NCBI RefSeq assembly: GCF_024498075.1
Contig: NZ_JANHOF010000001.1
Coordinates: forward strand, 124,001 to 188,000
Length of the DNA: 64,000 bases
Reading direction: 5' to 3'
From: Paenibacillus mendelii
Lineage (GTDB): Bacteria > Bacillota > Bacilli > Paenibacillales > Paenibacillaceae
Shown: positions 26,108 through 34,345 of the stretch, piece after piece
How positions within the stretch are numbered: position 1 is the stretch's first letter
Layout: every line of letters begins with the position of its first letter
Program-made: the position numbers and the translations under genes
Notes under the pieces: generated by a model
Databases searched by the model: none
Seen by the model: the letters and a program-made list of their open reading frames with translations, nothing else
What the model was told of the DNA's origin: nothing

Positions 26108-27322
26108 TTATCCCTCGAATTCCTTCTTCATCCGCGCGATAACAGCTCCATTCCTGACAACAAGAACGCCGCAAAGACAGATAAGCAGCATGCAGAACGA
26201 ATATGGAAATGCCATATGAGCAGTGTATAAAGCAGTACCGGCAACGGGTCCAAGGAATGATCCTCCACCCTGCAATGCTGCAATAAAGGAGGCAACGCTC
26301 CTCTGCTCATGGTCCTGTACGGCCAGAGAGGAACCAGCACTGTAACCGAGCAAAGTAAAGCCGATACCAATTCCCAAGATAGCAAAATCCACATAAGCGA
26401 CTCGGATGAACAACAGAAAGCCTAGTAACCCCAATGCAACAAACAGCAGCCCCGCGCGCAGCACTCGTTTAGGATGCCATTTCAAGTAGTTGCTAATCAC
26501 AATTTGTGAGGCAACGACCATGATACCCGATATGGCCAATCCAAGTCCGATTAGCTGTGCAGCACCCCGGGCATCGTATCCCATCTGATCCTGCACATAA
26601 AAACCAATCGTAACTTGAACAATATTCAGCGCAACCGAGAGGACAAGTCCAATGCATAAGTAGATACGAATCCTCGGATCAATAGGCGAAAGCGATGATC
26701 GTTGCCGGTCAACCTTAAGCGCCGGTTCATCAGGAATAGACATGAAGAACAGGGTCGTCATGACGAATATTAATAGAGCTGCTGCATACATCGGCGTTGT
26801 AAGTCCAACTGCCGCCATTCCTCCGCTCATGGCCGGCCCCAGCACAAATCCGAGTCCATTGGCTGCGCCGAATAACGCCATTCCGCGTGTTCGTGTTTCC
26901 TTGGACGTCCAGCCCATCACATAGGCTTGCGCGATCGACGGAATACCTCCGAAGAAAAATCCTGCAACAGCACGAAGCAGCAGGAAGCTCCAAAACAAAA
27001 CCGTTGAATCCTGCACGTTTGTTTCCGCGTAATCAGCAAGCATGGCAAAGCCGGCGAGCGTCAACAAGTAGACAAGCATAATCGTAGCTAACAGCTTTTT
27101 CTTGCTCAGGAATGTCCTCTTTTCCCAGAAGTACCCGCCCAGGAGCCAGAAGAAGCCCGCCACAGACACCAAGCATCCCGATTGGATCTCAGTCAATCCC
27201 AGATTACGAGAAAGCGGCCCGATGATCGGATTGAATGCTGCGATCGAGATCATGCCGCACAATACGATAAGAAACATGATTATCATTCTATATTTCACAA
27301 GCAACATCTCCCTTGCTGACAT
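26108..27322 (-). CDS. MFS transporter, 12-TM
   Basis: A protein of about 400 residues with twelve hydrophobic segments. A loop-2/3 signature-like region (WEKRTFLSKKK) and helix 5 with GAANGLGFVLGPAMSGG (motif C-like, antiporter type) place it among drug/metabolite exporters. The start is ambiguous: ATG 27322 lacks a ribosome site, whereas AAGGGAG within the first codons points to GTG 27298 (VKYRMII). It could export a sugar-like compound given its neighbours, but that is context only. A terminator follows its stop. Confidence 0.83.
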   Translation of the reverse strand: MSAREMLLVKYRMIIMFLIVLCGMISIAAFNPIIGPLSRNLGLTEIQSGCLVSVAGFFWLLGGYFWEKRTFLSKKKLLATIMLVYLLTLAGFAMLADYAETNVQDSTVLFWSFLLLRAVAGFFFGGIPSIAQAYVMGWTSKETRTRGMALFGAANGLGFVLGPAMSGGMAAVGLTTPMYAAALLIFVMTTLFFMSIPDEPALKVDRQRSSLSPIDPRIRIYLCIGLVLSVALNIVQVTIGFYVQDQMGYDARGAAQLIGLGLAISGIMVVASQIVISNYLKWHPKRVLRAGLLFVALGLLGFLLFIRVAYVDFAILGIGIGFTLLGYSAGSSLAVQDHEQRSVASFIAALQGGGSFLGPVAGTALYTAHMAFPYSFCMLLICLCGVLVVRNGAVIARMKKEFEG

Positions 27323-27429
27323 TCACGTATTCACTACCTTCAGATCATACTGTGTTTGCCAGCCAGGCATCTACCTTTAGACGGAATACGTTACTGGTTA
27401 GAGGGATTGTTTGTTATACCAGCAAAAAA

Positions 27430-27451
27430 AAGCCGCTCCGAAGAGCAGCTT
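27430..27451 (-). terminator. terminator of the PchR-type AraC gene
   Basis: AAGCCGCTC (27430-27438) pairs with GAGCAGCTT (27443-27451), one mismatch, after a run of A that becomes the U-tract. Confidence 0.7.
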
Positions 27452-27469
27452 CTTAGCGATCGTCATCAC

Positions 27470-28447
27470 TTATTCCTCCGAACATCGTACGAGCTGCCCC
27501 GGGTTGATCCCGTATTTGTCCCGGAAAGCTTCGGCAAAATAGCTGGAATTGGAGTAGCCTACAGCACAAGACGTTTCGGTAACATTCATGCTGCCTTGCT
27601 GCAGCAAGAGGAAAGCCTTCTCCAGCCGTTTGTCCCGCAAATAGCCGAACACCGTCGAGCCGAACATTTCTTTAAAACCGACCTTTAATTTATAGTCGTT
27701 CAGACCGATCATTCGGGACAGCTCGATCAGTGTAGGCGGGTCTGTCATGCGTTCCAGAATGAGCTCCCGCGCTTGCCGAATCTTTTGCATATCGCTTTTG
27801 GATAGCTTGGGAGCATCGGACACGTCGTCATCAAGCAGGAATGATTGGAAGGCCAACGATAGAAGCTCCAACACGCTGCACTCCATCTCCAAATTTTTAG
27901 TAGCGAGAGCTTTAGTGGATGGTATCATTTTGTGAAGAAGTACGGATGACACCGGATTGATCGGTTCCTGGTAGATGTGATAGGAACGATTACCGAGAAT
28001 CTTGGAAAAATCGACCGATCTCGTACCTCCTGTCTCCTCCATAAAATGATGAAAGGTGGAAACGGGAATCCCGATGCCTAACATAAGAAAGGGCTGATTG
28101 CCGTCGAATTCGAATTGTACGTCGGCTTGATTCATAAATTGCAGTGCACAGTTTCCCGGAACAAACTCGTACCGCTTCCCTGACACGATCACCTCTCGTG
28201 CTCCTTGCAAGCAATAATTAAGCTCTACCATAGCCGTATCCGTGGAAAGGGTCATCGCGCGTTCTCCATATAAGGTGTAATCGGATAGGACCAACTCCAT
28301 ATCAAACCGAGGGACAATGCGATGAATGGTCCCCTCCCCGATTTGCGAATGGAGTACCATCTGTTCGGTACGATTCGTATTCTGCCGCGGCAGCTCAAGC
28401 TCATCGAAATATAGATTGAAGTTTTGATGAAAGTCCGTTCCATTCAT
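27470..28447 (-). CDS. AraC-family regulator, PchR/siderophore type
   Basis: A 325-residue regulator with a long N-terminal sensor domain (RFDMELVLSDYTL, ELNYCLQG, GNCALQF) and a C-terminal HTH pair (LIELSRMIGLNDYKLKVGF, then SCAVGYSNSSYFAEAF). The spacing resembles PchR/YbtA-type regulators that bind ferric siderophore or signal iron status. A Fur-box-like sequence lies 60-80 nt upstream. It is the last gene of an iron-related minus-strand set and has its own terminator. It probably activates siderophore uptake or synthesis when ligand is bound; the ligand is unknown. Confidence 0.87.
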   Translation of the reverse strand: MNGTDFHQNFNLYFDELELPRQNTNRTEQMVLHSQIGEGTIHRIVPRFDMELVLSDYTLYGERAMTLSTDTAMVELNYCLQGAREVIVSGKRYEFVPGNCALQFMNQADVQFEFDGNQPFLMLGIGIPVSTFHHFMEETGGTRSVDFSKILGNRSYHIYQEPINPVSSVLLHKMIPSTKALATKNLEMECSVLELLSLAFQSFLLDDDVSDAPKLSKSDMQKIRQARELILERMTDPPTLIELSRMIGLNDYKLKVGFKEMFGSTVFGYLRDKRLEKAFLLLQQGSMNVTETSCAVGYSNSSYFAEAFRDKYGINPGQLVRCSEE

Positions 28448-28507
28448 ATTTTCAGCACTCCGATAGTGTCTTTTATTTTCCGCATCCAGCGATGATCCCT
28501 ATTCAAT

Positions 28508-28526
28508 GATATTGATTCTCATTTCA
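28508..28526. promoter_or_regulatory. Fur-box-like operator before the PchR-type gene
   Basis: GATATTGATTCTCATTTCA resembles the 19-bp Fur consensus GATAATGATAATCATTATC. It sits about 60 nt before the ATG at 28447. Confidence 0.6.
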
Positions 28527-28568
28527 ATTGTATGTCCAAGTGTAGCATTTTCCAACTGAAAATATTAA

Positions 28569-28597
28569 AAACCGCAGGCGGAGATTGCCAGCGGTTT
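28569..28597 (-). terminator. terminator of the siderophore-binding protein gene
   Basis: AAACCGC (28569-28575) and GCGGTTT (28591-28597) with an inner GGC/GCC, then A/T-rich sequence giving a U-tract on the minus strand. Confidence 0.7.
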
Positions 28598-28629
28598 ACT
28601 TTATTTCGCTGCAGAATGAGCGGGAGCCT

Positions 28630-29493
28630 TTACTCTTGTCCGGTCAGCCAAGCAGCGATCTCCTCTGTCTGCGACAGAATGGCAATCGGATCATAATACC
28701 AGGAACGTTCCTCTTTCCATACATACATATGATCGTTTTTGACTGCATCAAGCGTGGACCAGACCGGATCTGCTTTAATTTCCTCCAACGTGCGGTCGTT
28801 AGACGTCAAGATAATATAGTCGCCAGCATATTGGGGCAATACCTCATTGGATAGCTCTGCCCACTGCTTCTCCATAATTTCCGCCGCAATAGGAGCAGGC
28901 GGTTTAAAGCCCAATGCCTGGTAAACGGCTTGACCACCTCGTCCGAAATTGTCCCCATATACATAAGTCGATTTCCCCGCCATTTCAAAGATAGAGAATG
29001 TCGCGTCGGCTGGCACAGCCTTCACAACACGTTCTCTAGCAGAGGCGATGCGACGATCATATTCGGCAAGCCAGGCTTCCGCTTCCTTTTCTTTGCCTAG
29101 CAGCTTGCCAAAATAGGTCAATTCTTCATGGGCATTCTTCAAATCACCATATGGAACGGAAACGGTAGGAGCGATTTTGGCTAACTGATCATATCGCCCT
29201 TCTGCTTCCGCTGCCCCGGTCACGATCAGATCTGGCTGCAAATCGATCACCTTCTCCAACGAGCCGTTCACATCACCAATATCCTCCACACCCTTGAGCG
29301 CATCGGCTAAATACGGATTTTGCCGATGCAGTCCGGGCGTTCCTATAGGAGTGACGCCTAGCGCGATCAAACTGCCTAAATATTGATCTGCAATAATTCT
29401 TTTCGGATTTACCGGGATTTCGATTTCACCATTAATCGTCGTTAAGCAAAGCAATAAAGCTGCCGCAGTGGCTGGTTTAAATTGTGCGTTCAT
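28630..29493 (-). CDS. iron-siderophore ABC transporter substrate-binding protein
   Basis: A 287-residue class III solute-binding protein (FecB/FhuD type). It has the typical start of the mature domain (EIEIPVNPKRIIADQ), VIDLQPDLIVTG, AGDYIILTSN and DPVWSTLDAVKNDHMYVW. The ATG at 29493 is preceded by AGAAGGGGA. The N-terminal segment is odd: about 18 hydrophobic residues (ATAAALLLCL) run straight into the mature domain. The usual lipobox and Ser/Gly-rich linker, about 30-40 residues, are missing. Membrane anchoring may therefore be lost. No permease or ATPase gene is adjacent. A Fur box lies directly upstream. Confidence 0.85.
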   Translation of the reverse strand: MNAQFKPATAAALLLCLTTINGEIEIPVNPKRIIADQYLGSLIALGVTPIGTPGLHRQNPYLADALKGVEDIGDVNGSLEKVIDLQPDLIVTGAAEAEGRYDQLAKIAPTVSVPYGDLKNAHEELTYFGKLLGKEKEAEAWLAEYDRRIASARERVVKAVPADATFSIFEMAGKSTYVYGDNFGRGGQAVYQALGFKPPAPIAAEIMEKQWAELSNEVLPQYAGDYIILTSNDRTLEEIKADPVWSTLDAVKNDHMYVWKEERSWYYDPIAILSQTEEIAAWLTGQE

Positions 29494-29520
29494 CTGTGAA
29501 TCCCCTTCTCCGTCGTATAA

Positions 29521-29541
29521 TTGATAATGATTATCATAATC
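29521..29541. promoter_or_regulatory. Fur box before the siderophore-binding protein gene
   Basis: TTGATAATGATTATCATAATC contains the TGATAATGATTATCA 7-1-7 core without mismatch. It lies 28 nt before the ATG at 29493, the best Fur box in the window. Confidence 0.85.
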
Positions 29542-29564
29542 AATATAACTTCGAATCTTCCGGG

Positions 29565-30449
29565 TCACAATGGAGGATCGGATGAATTTAGAAGGACTAT
29601 CTTTGTTTCATGCTTCTTCCGTTCCCTCGTTCTAAACCGGTCAGGTGAAACTCCTCTATACTTCTTGAAAAGACGGCCAAAATAATAAGGATCCTGATAC
29701 CCCACGCTTGCGGCTATTTCTCGCAGGGTCGCGTCCGTTTCCACTAACAGGGTTGCCGCCTTATCGATCCGAATCCGAATCAGATAACCAATTGGGCTGA
29801 ATCCGGTCTTCTGTTTGAACATGGCTGACAGATGCGGAACACTATAGTTCAGTACCTCCGCAAGCGACTCCAGCGTAATGGATTCCGCATAATGCTCCTG
29901 AATATACAGCTTAACTTGAGCTGCAGCATCTGGCTCCTTCATATCAATTCCTTGTCTATGAAGCTGCTGCAGTATACTATACACGAATGGATAAAACAAA
30001 GATTTAACATGGAACCGTCCCAGGGACCCCGAATGCCTCAATTCCTGATCCATTAATTTAACTTTATGAAAAATTGAAATGGCGTCGTTCGGTGAAAAAC
30101 TGTATTGCATATGAAACGGACTGTTTCTCTCCCCCCGACTAACCGTTTCCAGTTGATTTGAATGCGGAATCGAGGCTTTATAGTAAATCATATAATATTC
30201 AAAGTCTTCTTCGGTCAGGACAATGTCTAGGCTTGCTCCCTTACCACTGTGCATGATCTGAAATCGTTTCATTATATATTCCATTCCGTCCAGTAGTACA
30301 TGGGCGCTGCCGCGCGTCGTGAACATAAAACTACTAGCCGGCAGCCTGTATGAATGCAAGAATTCTCCCTTTCTCATCAGAATATGCCGCACATCCATCA
30401 CTTGAATGGAAGCATGATTCCAGAGCAATATGTGGTCATTAACGATCAT
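29565..30449 (-). CDS. AraC-family regulator, Btr-like
   Basis: A 294-residue AraC regulator. The N-terminal cupin sensor includes SSFMFTTRGSAHVLLDG. The C-terminal HTH pair has LESLAEVLNYSVPHLSAMF and LREIAASVGYQDPYYFGRLF, followed by GVSPDRFR. In Bacillus and Paenibacillus such genes (Btr type, activator of siderophore uptake) sit next to a FecB-like binding protein, as here. It starts at ATG 30449 with GGGGGGTG upstream and has a Fur-like box about 60 nt ahead. The stop at 29565 is 24 nt before the next Fur box. Confidence 0.87.
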   Translation of the reverse strand: MIVNDHILLWNHASIQVMDVRHILMRKGEFLHSYRLPASSFMFTTRGSAHVLLDGMEYIMKRFQIMHSGKGASLDIVLTEEDFEYYMIYYKASIPHSNQLETVSRGERNSPFHMQYSFSPNDAISIFHKVKLMDQELRHSGSLGRFHVKSLFYPFVYSILQQLHRQGIDMKEPDAAAQVKLYIQEHYAESITLESLAEVLNYSVPHLSAMFKQKTGFSPIGYLIRIRIDKAATLLVETDATLREIAASVGYQDPYYFGRLFKKYRGVSPDRFRTRERKKHETKIVLLNSSDPPL

Positions 30450-30502
30450 CTATGCCATTCACCCCCCGATTAAATCCTGCTGTTATCGCAATCATTATAA
30501 TT

Positions 30503-30521
30503 GATAACAGTTCTCATTTGC
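30503..30521. promoter_or_regulatory. Fur-box-like operator before the Btr-like gene
   Basis: GATAACAGTTCTCATTTGC, a partial match to the Fur consensus, lies next to AATCATTATAATTGATAAC. It is located 54-72 nt before ATG 30449. Confidence 0.5.
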
Positions 30522-30577
30522 AATTAGGGATGCGAAAATGTTGAATACATGTATCGGCAAAGATGTTGTTTACATCG

Positions 30578-31345
30578 TTAGCTTGAACCACGGGGTACTA
30601 ATAATAGAAATCCGAGAACGATGATCATGATGAATAAGTAATGCTCGAATCTTTTAGCAGGAATCCGCTTATTTACATATACGCCGAGTGCAGCTGCTGC
30701 TAGAATAGCAGGCAGGGAATAGGTATACAAAATCAAAGCATCAAACGTCCATAACCCGCTGAGAGCGTGTCCTCCAACAACGAGAACGCCGGATATAAGA
30801 AAATGAGCTTGTAAAGTGCCTCGAAAGCGCTCCGGGGTCCACTGCCGTAAGGTCCCATAGACAACAATGGGCACACCATTAAAATTATAAGCACTTCCAA
30901 GCATCCCTGATGCAACGCCGAACGGCAATACCCAACCGCGATGGTGAAGAAGAGGACGATCAATGGACCTAGACTTCTTAATGAAGGAATAACACCCGAA
31001 AGCAATCAGAAAAATACCAAGACCAGACGTGATCACAATTGCAGGAGCAAGCTGAAGCAAGACAAGCCCGCCTGGGATACCGATTAATGTGCACACAGCC
31101 AACAGGATCAGTACCGGGCGCTCAACATGTTTCCATCCTCCGAATACTGTGAGTAAAGCAACCGTTAGTCCCGCTAAACCAATGAGAGAAACCGTGGTAG
31201 GAAGTGGAATCGGCAGCAACGCAAGCAAAGGCATGCTCACGATTGCTTCCCCGAAGCCAAACATCGATTTCATCAAGGCACCTACGAATACAGCAGCGAC
31301 CGCCAATAAGATAAGTGTGATACTTATTGTAATTCCTCCTCGCAA
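30578..31345 (-). CDS. TauE/SafE-family sulfite/anion exporter
   Basis: About 250 residues with eight predicted transmembrane helices. The conserved N-terminal half has GALMKSMFGFGEAIVSMPLLALL (amphipathic entry and first repeat) and the second repeat has GVASGMLGSAYNFNGVPIVVY, as in TauE/SafE proteins that export sulfite, sulfoacetate or related anions. The start is uncertain. A TTG at 31345 overlaps the only good ribosome site (GAGGAGG), and the codon at the ideal distance is ATA (31327), a rare start. It is monocistronic. No sulfur gene lies nearby. Confidence 0.85.
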   Translation of the reverse strand: MRGGITISITLILLAVAAVFVGALMKSMFGFGEAIVSMPLLALLPIPLPTTVSLIGLAGLTVALLTVFGGWKHVERPVLILLAVCTLIGIPGGLVLLQLAPAIVITSGLGIFLIAFGCYSFIKKSRSIDRPLLHHRGWVLPFGVASGMLGSAYNFNGVPIVVYGTLRQWTPERFRGTLQAHFLISGVLVVGGHALSGLWTFDALILYTYSLPAILAAAALGVYVNKRIPAKRFEHYLFIMIIVLGFLLLVPRGSS

Positions 31346-31605
31346 ACATGCTCTTCTTCAATCAGATTTATATAATATCATAGGTTAGGTTCATGTAAAA
31401 CACGAATTTTAAAGCATCCATTAGTCCATAGGATCAATTCTAATGGACATTAACATCCCTGTATACGTTAAATAGAATTGAATGCATTAAAACCAAATTA
31501 TGAGCTTCTGATAACATCTCTATATATGGCTAAATCCTGGGGCGGCTCCTCTATGTGAAGTGTGATATTGTCTTCGATTTACTGGCCGGTATTTCAATAG
31601 AAAAA

Positions 31606-31630
31606 AGGAACTGCCTTGTGGACAGCTCCC
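31606..31630 (-). terminator. probable terminator of the B-box membrane gene
   Basis: GGAACTGCC and GGACAGCTCC form an imperfect stem with a TTGT loop, preceded by six A. The interval 31346-31605 shows no gene. Confidence 0.45.
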
Positions 31631-31642
31631 CAGATTCGATTT

Positions 31643-32314
31643 CTATGGTGTTACATTCACATCTGCAGTCATTGTTTCTGCTTTCCTTCGAGATTTTAAT
31701 ATGAAATATATAACTAGTAATGGAATGATATTTATCGAAACCATGCTCGTATAAAAAATCGTATTGATATAAAACTTGAACTCACTGAATATACCGATAT
31801 TTAATCGAAATCCAGATTCCATGCCTCCGAAAAATTGAAGAGATAGCTGTGCTCCTGCACAAAAGGAGTAATAGGTCCCTTTAACAATGAATTGGGGAAC
31901 CTGCAGGATTTGAATGAAAATAGTTAATTTCCTGCCCGCCTTCTTTTTCAACACCATTAATACCCCGGCCGCAATCGAAAGCATAAATAACAGCAAAAAA
32001 ACGAGATATATCATGGCAAGATATAGGTTATTGAATAATCCAATATTTGCTGCTCCAAGAACAATTACTAATAAGCCGAATAATCCGCCAACGATTTCAT
32101 ACCACCCAATTACTTGGAGAATACGATGATTAACTCCACCACGTATCTTCTTCTTTTCTGGTATAGCAACGTTCCTGTTGCTATTCTCTAACGAACAAAC
32201 AAAGCAATACTCAGGATGTTCGATGTCATGGCAATTACGGCAGAGCTGTTTCCTGCATCCCTTACATTGTACTACCGAGCTTTCCTCTGGATGAAAATAA
32301 CAATTCAAACGCAT
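31643..32314 (-). CDS. B-box zinc-finger membrane protein, unknown function
   Basis: A 223-residue protein. The N-terminal about 40 residues hold a B-box-like zinc-binding pattern (NCYFHPE, VQCKGCRKQLCRNCHD, HPEYCFVC). A short linker follows and then four transmembrane segments (about residues 68-90, 97-119, 128-150 and 190-212). Similar small proteins with an N-terminal zinc ribbon or B-box and a membrane part are common in Bacillota without known function. The ATG is preceded by AAGGAG. It is co-directional with the phosphotransferase-like gene upstream, 32 nt apart, so they may be cotranscribed. Confidence 0.8.
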   Translation of the reverse strand: MRLNCYFHPEESSVVQCKGCRKQLCRNCHDIEHPEYCFVCSLENSNRNVAIPEKKKIRGGVNHRILQVIGWYEIVGGLFGLLVIVLGAANIGLFNNLYLAMIYLVFLLLFMLSIAAGVLMVLKKKAGRKLTIFIQILQVPQFIVKGTYYSFCAGAQLSLQFFGGMESGFRLNIGIFSEFKFYINTIFYTSMVSINIIPLLVIYFILKSRRKAETMTADVNVTP

Positions 32315-32346
32315 CTTCTCCTTCTAGTCCATTAGGCCATTCTATT

Positions 32347-33240
32347 TCATATGAATAATTCCGGTTGTGAAAACCATTCATCTAGATCAACTGATCCTTG
32401 TACACCGAGCAGTCTGTACAGGTAACGGTAAACCCTCCTATGAGCGGATATCTCGGGCAGCTGAAGAATCGTCGTATAGCCGCTGATGAATGGTTCAGAT
32501 GATTTCTTATCCAATATGTACTCCAGTGCAATAAAATCCATTTCCCTTGGCCCCACTACATAGGCTTCGATATCTACAACGGCCGATATCCTTCCATGGT
32601 CGACAAGAAATTGCGATGGGTCAAGATCTATGAAGACCGGACAGAAATACGATGGAACCGGAATCTCGTTTAATTCTTTTATGATTCGTTCAAGACTGCC
32701 TCTAATCTTACTATGGATCGGATACTCTCGTTCTGCAATCCGCCGCATCGCCTCTGCCAATGTGTGATGATAATCCTCCATCTGCACTGTCTTTGTTTTC
32801 GCTAGATTCCCGTAAAAGTTGTAGGCGTTCATATGCACCTTAGCTAGCCACTGCCCGAATTGATATAAGAGCTCAGCTGGCTGGTTCGTAAACGAATGCA
32901 GCTTATTTCCTTTCATCTTCTCGACTACGAGATACTCCTTTCCATCAATGATACGGTCAGATAATATTGTCGGGGCAGGAATATCCGGTATTGCATGAAG
33001 TACCTTGGCGTTCTCAAGAAAATAGATCATTTCTCTGGGATCAATGCCAAAAATAAACTTGCAGCCCCACCAAAATTCACGAGCAGGTTCATCCTGTAAT
33101 CGGGATGATCGTACGACGACTTCCTGCGATGCCGTTCTCACGGACCATACATCACTGGCATGTCCGGAGTAACCAGGATCCAGTGCGATGATCTCTTCTA
33201 TTGGTTCTTGGAATAATTGTTGAAGGACATTCGTTTCCAT
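32347..33240 (-). CDS. divergent APH-fold phosphotransferase, catalytic loop altered
   Basis: A 297-residue kinase-fold protein of the APH/choline-kinase group. The N lobe has EVVVRSSRL and WGCKFIFG, the hinge region has YLVVEKMKGNKL. Where active members have HGDLHPGN, this protein has FIDLDPSQ (about residues 206-213): the Asp is kept, His and Asn are replaced. The metal-binding DxD is VVDIEAY. It may be an altered kinase or a binding-only homologue. The start ATG follows AAAAGGGA. It may share a transcript with the B-box protein downstream. Confidence 0.78.
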   Translation of the reverse strand: METNVLQQLFQEPIEEIIALDPGYSGHASDVWSVRTASQEVVVRSSRLQDEPAREFWWGCKFIFGIDPREMIYFLENAKVLHAIPDIPAPTILSDRIIDGKEYLVVEKMKGNKLHSFTNQPAELLYQFGQWLAKVHMNAYNFYGNLAKTKTVQMEDYHHTLAEAMRRIAEREYPIHSKIRGSLERIIKELNEIPVPSYFCPVFIDLDPSQFLVDHGRISAVVDIEAYVVGPREMDFIALEYILDKKSSEPFISGYTTILQLPEISAHRRVYRYLYRLLGVQGSVDLDEWFSQPELFI

Positions 33241-33737
33241 TCCCTTTTCACCATCCTGACGTCATGCCTCCCATTATTATACAGAACAGACTCGTAGGAC
33301 GTAAGTCCCAAAGTATAATATACTGCTTCGCACCGATGACGAGGCCGTAATAAAAAAAGCATCTGCTCCCCCTGAAGTGTTGTAAGTTTTCACAAACAAC
33401 CTAGTGGTGGAACAGATGCCCGTTCTAAGATGCGGCTTTACTGTAAATGGAGCGAAACAATATATCATGCCAGAAACGTACGGATATGCCATGGTTTCCT
33501 CCCACGACACTATCAATCGTCTCATGATCCGGCGCGGCGATCAGCTTATCAATCGTCGTATTCTATGAATATGAATGATTATACAAAAATAGATGTTTGT
33601 CGACAAAATCCACCAGTTTACAATACAATTGTAAAAATCTACAATTAACTTATCGCGTTCGGATTTCTAATTTATGGTGGCCCCCTAAATGATGTTCCTG
33701 AATCTATGTACACCCTATCCTACCATTTGCTAAGGAG
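33241..33737. other. gene-free interval with an orphan hairpin
   Basis: No supported gene in about 500 nt. A hairpin (GCATCTG 33359-33365 with CAGATGC 33413-33419, adjoining TCC/GGA) preceded by seven A could be the terminator of a lost minus-strand gene. The 33580-33660 stretch is very AT-rich and probably carries the promoter of the secreted protein at 33738. Confidence 0.5.
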
Positions 33738-34214
33738 ATGACATTTTATGAAATCCAATGTCAAAAAACAATAGCTGCTGCCCTTTTAACTAGTGCGCTG
33801 TTCTTCTCTGTCGTATCGCCTGCATTCGCAGCTGGTGAAGTTGAATCTAACAATACGCCAGCTACTGCTAATTTAAGTATTCCATCCAATTCGAGCTGGG
33901 GAGGAATATCTCCAGGAGATGTGGATTATTGGGATATGCAGCCGTTCTACTATGGCACGACTTCATCAACGAACGTATATTTCGCTAATCAGAGCTCGGA
34001 CAGTTTGCAGGTTAGGATATATATGGTGAGCTTTTCAACCGAGTACACCCTCTATAGCTCAACTTTTTCTGCATATGAGTCCAAGACAATCCCATTCGAC
34101 TTCACTTCATTGAGCTTGCCATTCCCTAGCTATAATCCTTCTACAGATAAAATTTATGTGAAGGTCAGTTCTTTGGGTTCTTCTTTGTATAGTAATTATT
34201 CGTTCCTCTTCTAA
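33738..34214 (+). CDS. secreted PPC-like domain protein, start affected by a poly-A frameshift
   Basis: A secreted protein of about 155 residues. The signal peptide (TIAAALLTSALFFSVV, cleavage after SPAFA) precedes one beta-sandwich that resembles bacterial pre-peptidase C-terminal (PPC) domains: ESNNTPATA, then GGISPGDVDYWDM. AAGGAG at 33732-33737 is spaced for the ATG at 33748, which would encode MKSNVKK and then must join TIAAAL. Six A at 33763-33768 put it in the wrong frame; seven would restore it. The open frame here uses an ATG abutting the ribosome site instead. Export therefore depends on slippage, a poor start, or a sequence error. A terminator follows. Confidence 0.7.
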   Translation: MTFYEIQCQKTIAAALLTSALFFSVVSPAFAAGEVESNNTPATANLSIPSNSSWGGISPGDVDYWDMQPFYYGTTSSTNVYFANQSSDSLQVRIYMVSFSTEYTLYSSTFSAYESKTIPFDFTSLSLPFPSYNPSTDKIYVKVSSLGSSLYSNYSFLF

Positions 34215-34257
34215 TAATGAATATGATTAACCTGTAATTGGATTACACATCAAAATG

Positions 34258-34301
34258 ACCTGTAGGAGGACACTTTAGGCTAAAGTGATCTTCCTGCAGG
34301 T
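34258..34301 (+). terminator. terminator after the PPC-domain gene
   Basis: A long imperfect hairpin: ACCTGTAGGAGGACACTTTA (34258-34277) pairs with 34281-34301 with few mismatches, then TTAATTGG. Confidence 0.7.
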
Positions 34302-34345
34302 TAATTGGTGTTTGTACGTATATATTGCACCGACCATTGTGCGGC

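Noticed and set aside
33277-33648. Small frames on both strands around 33.3-33.6 kb
   Set aside because: No ribosome site, no motif, and the region contains an orphan hairpin and very AT-rich DNA. Treated as non-coding.
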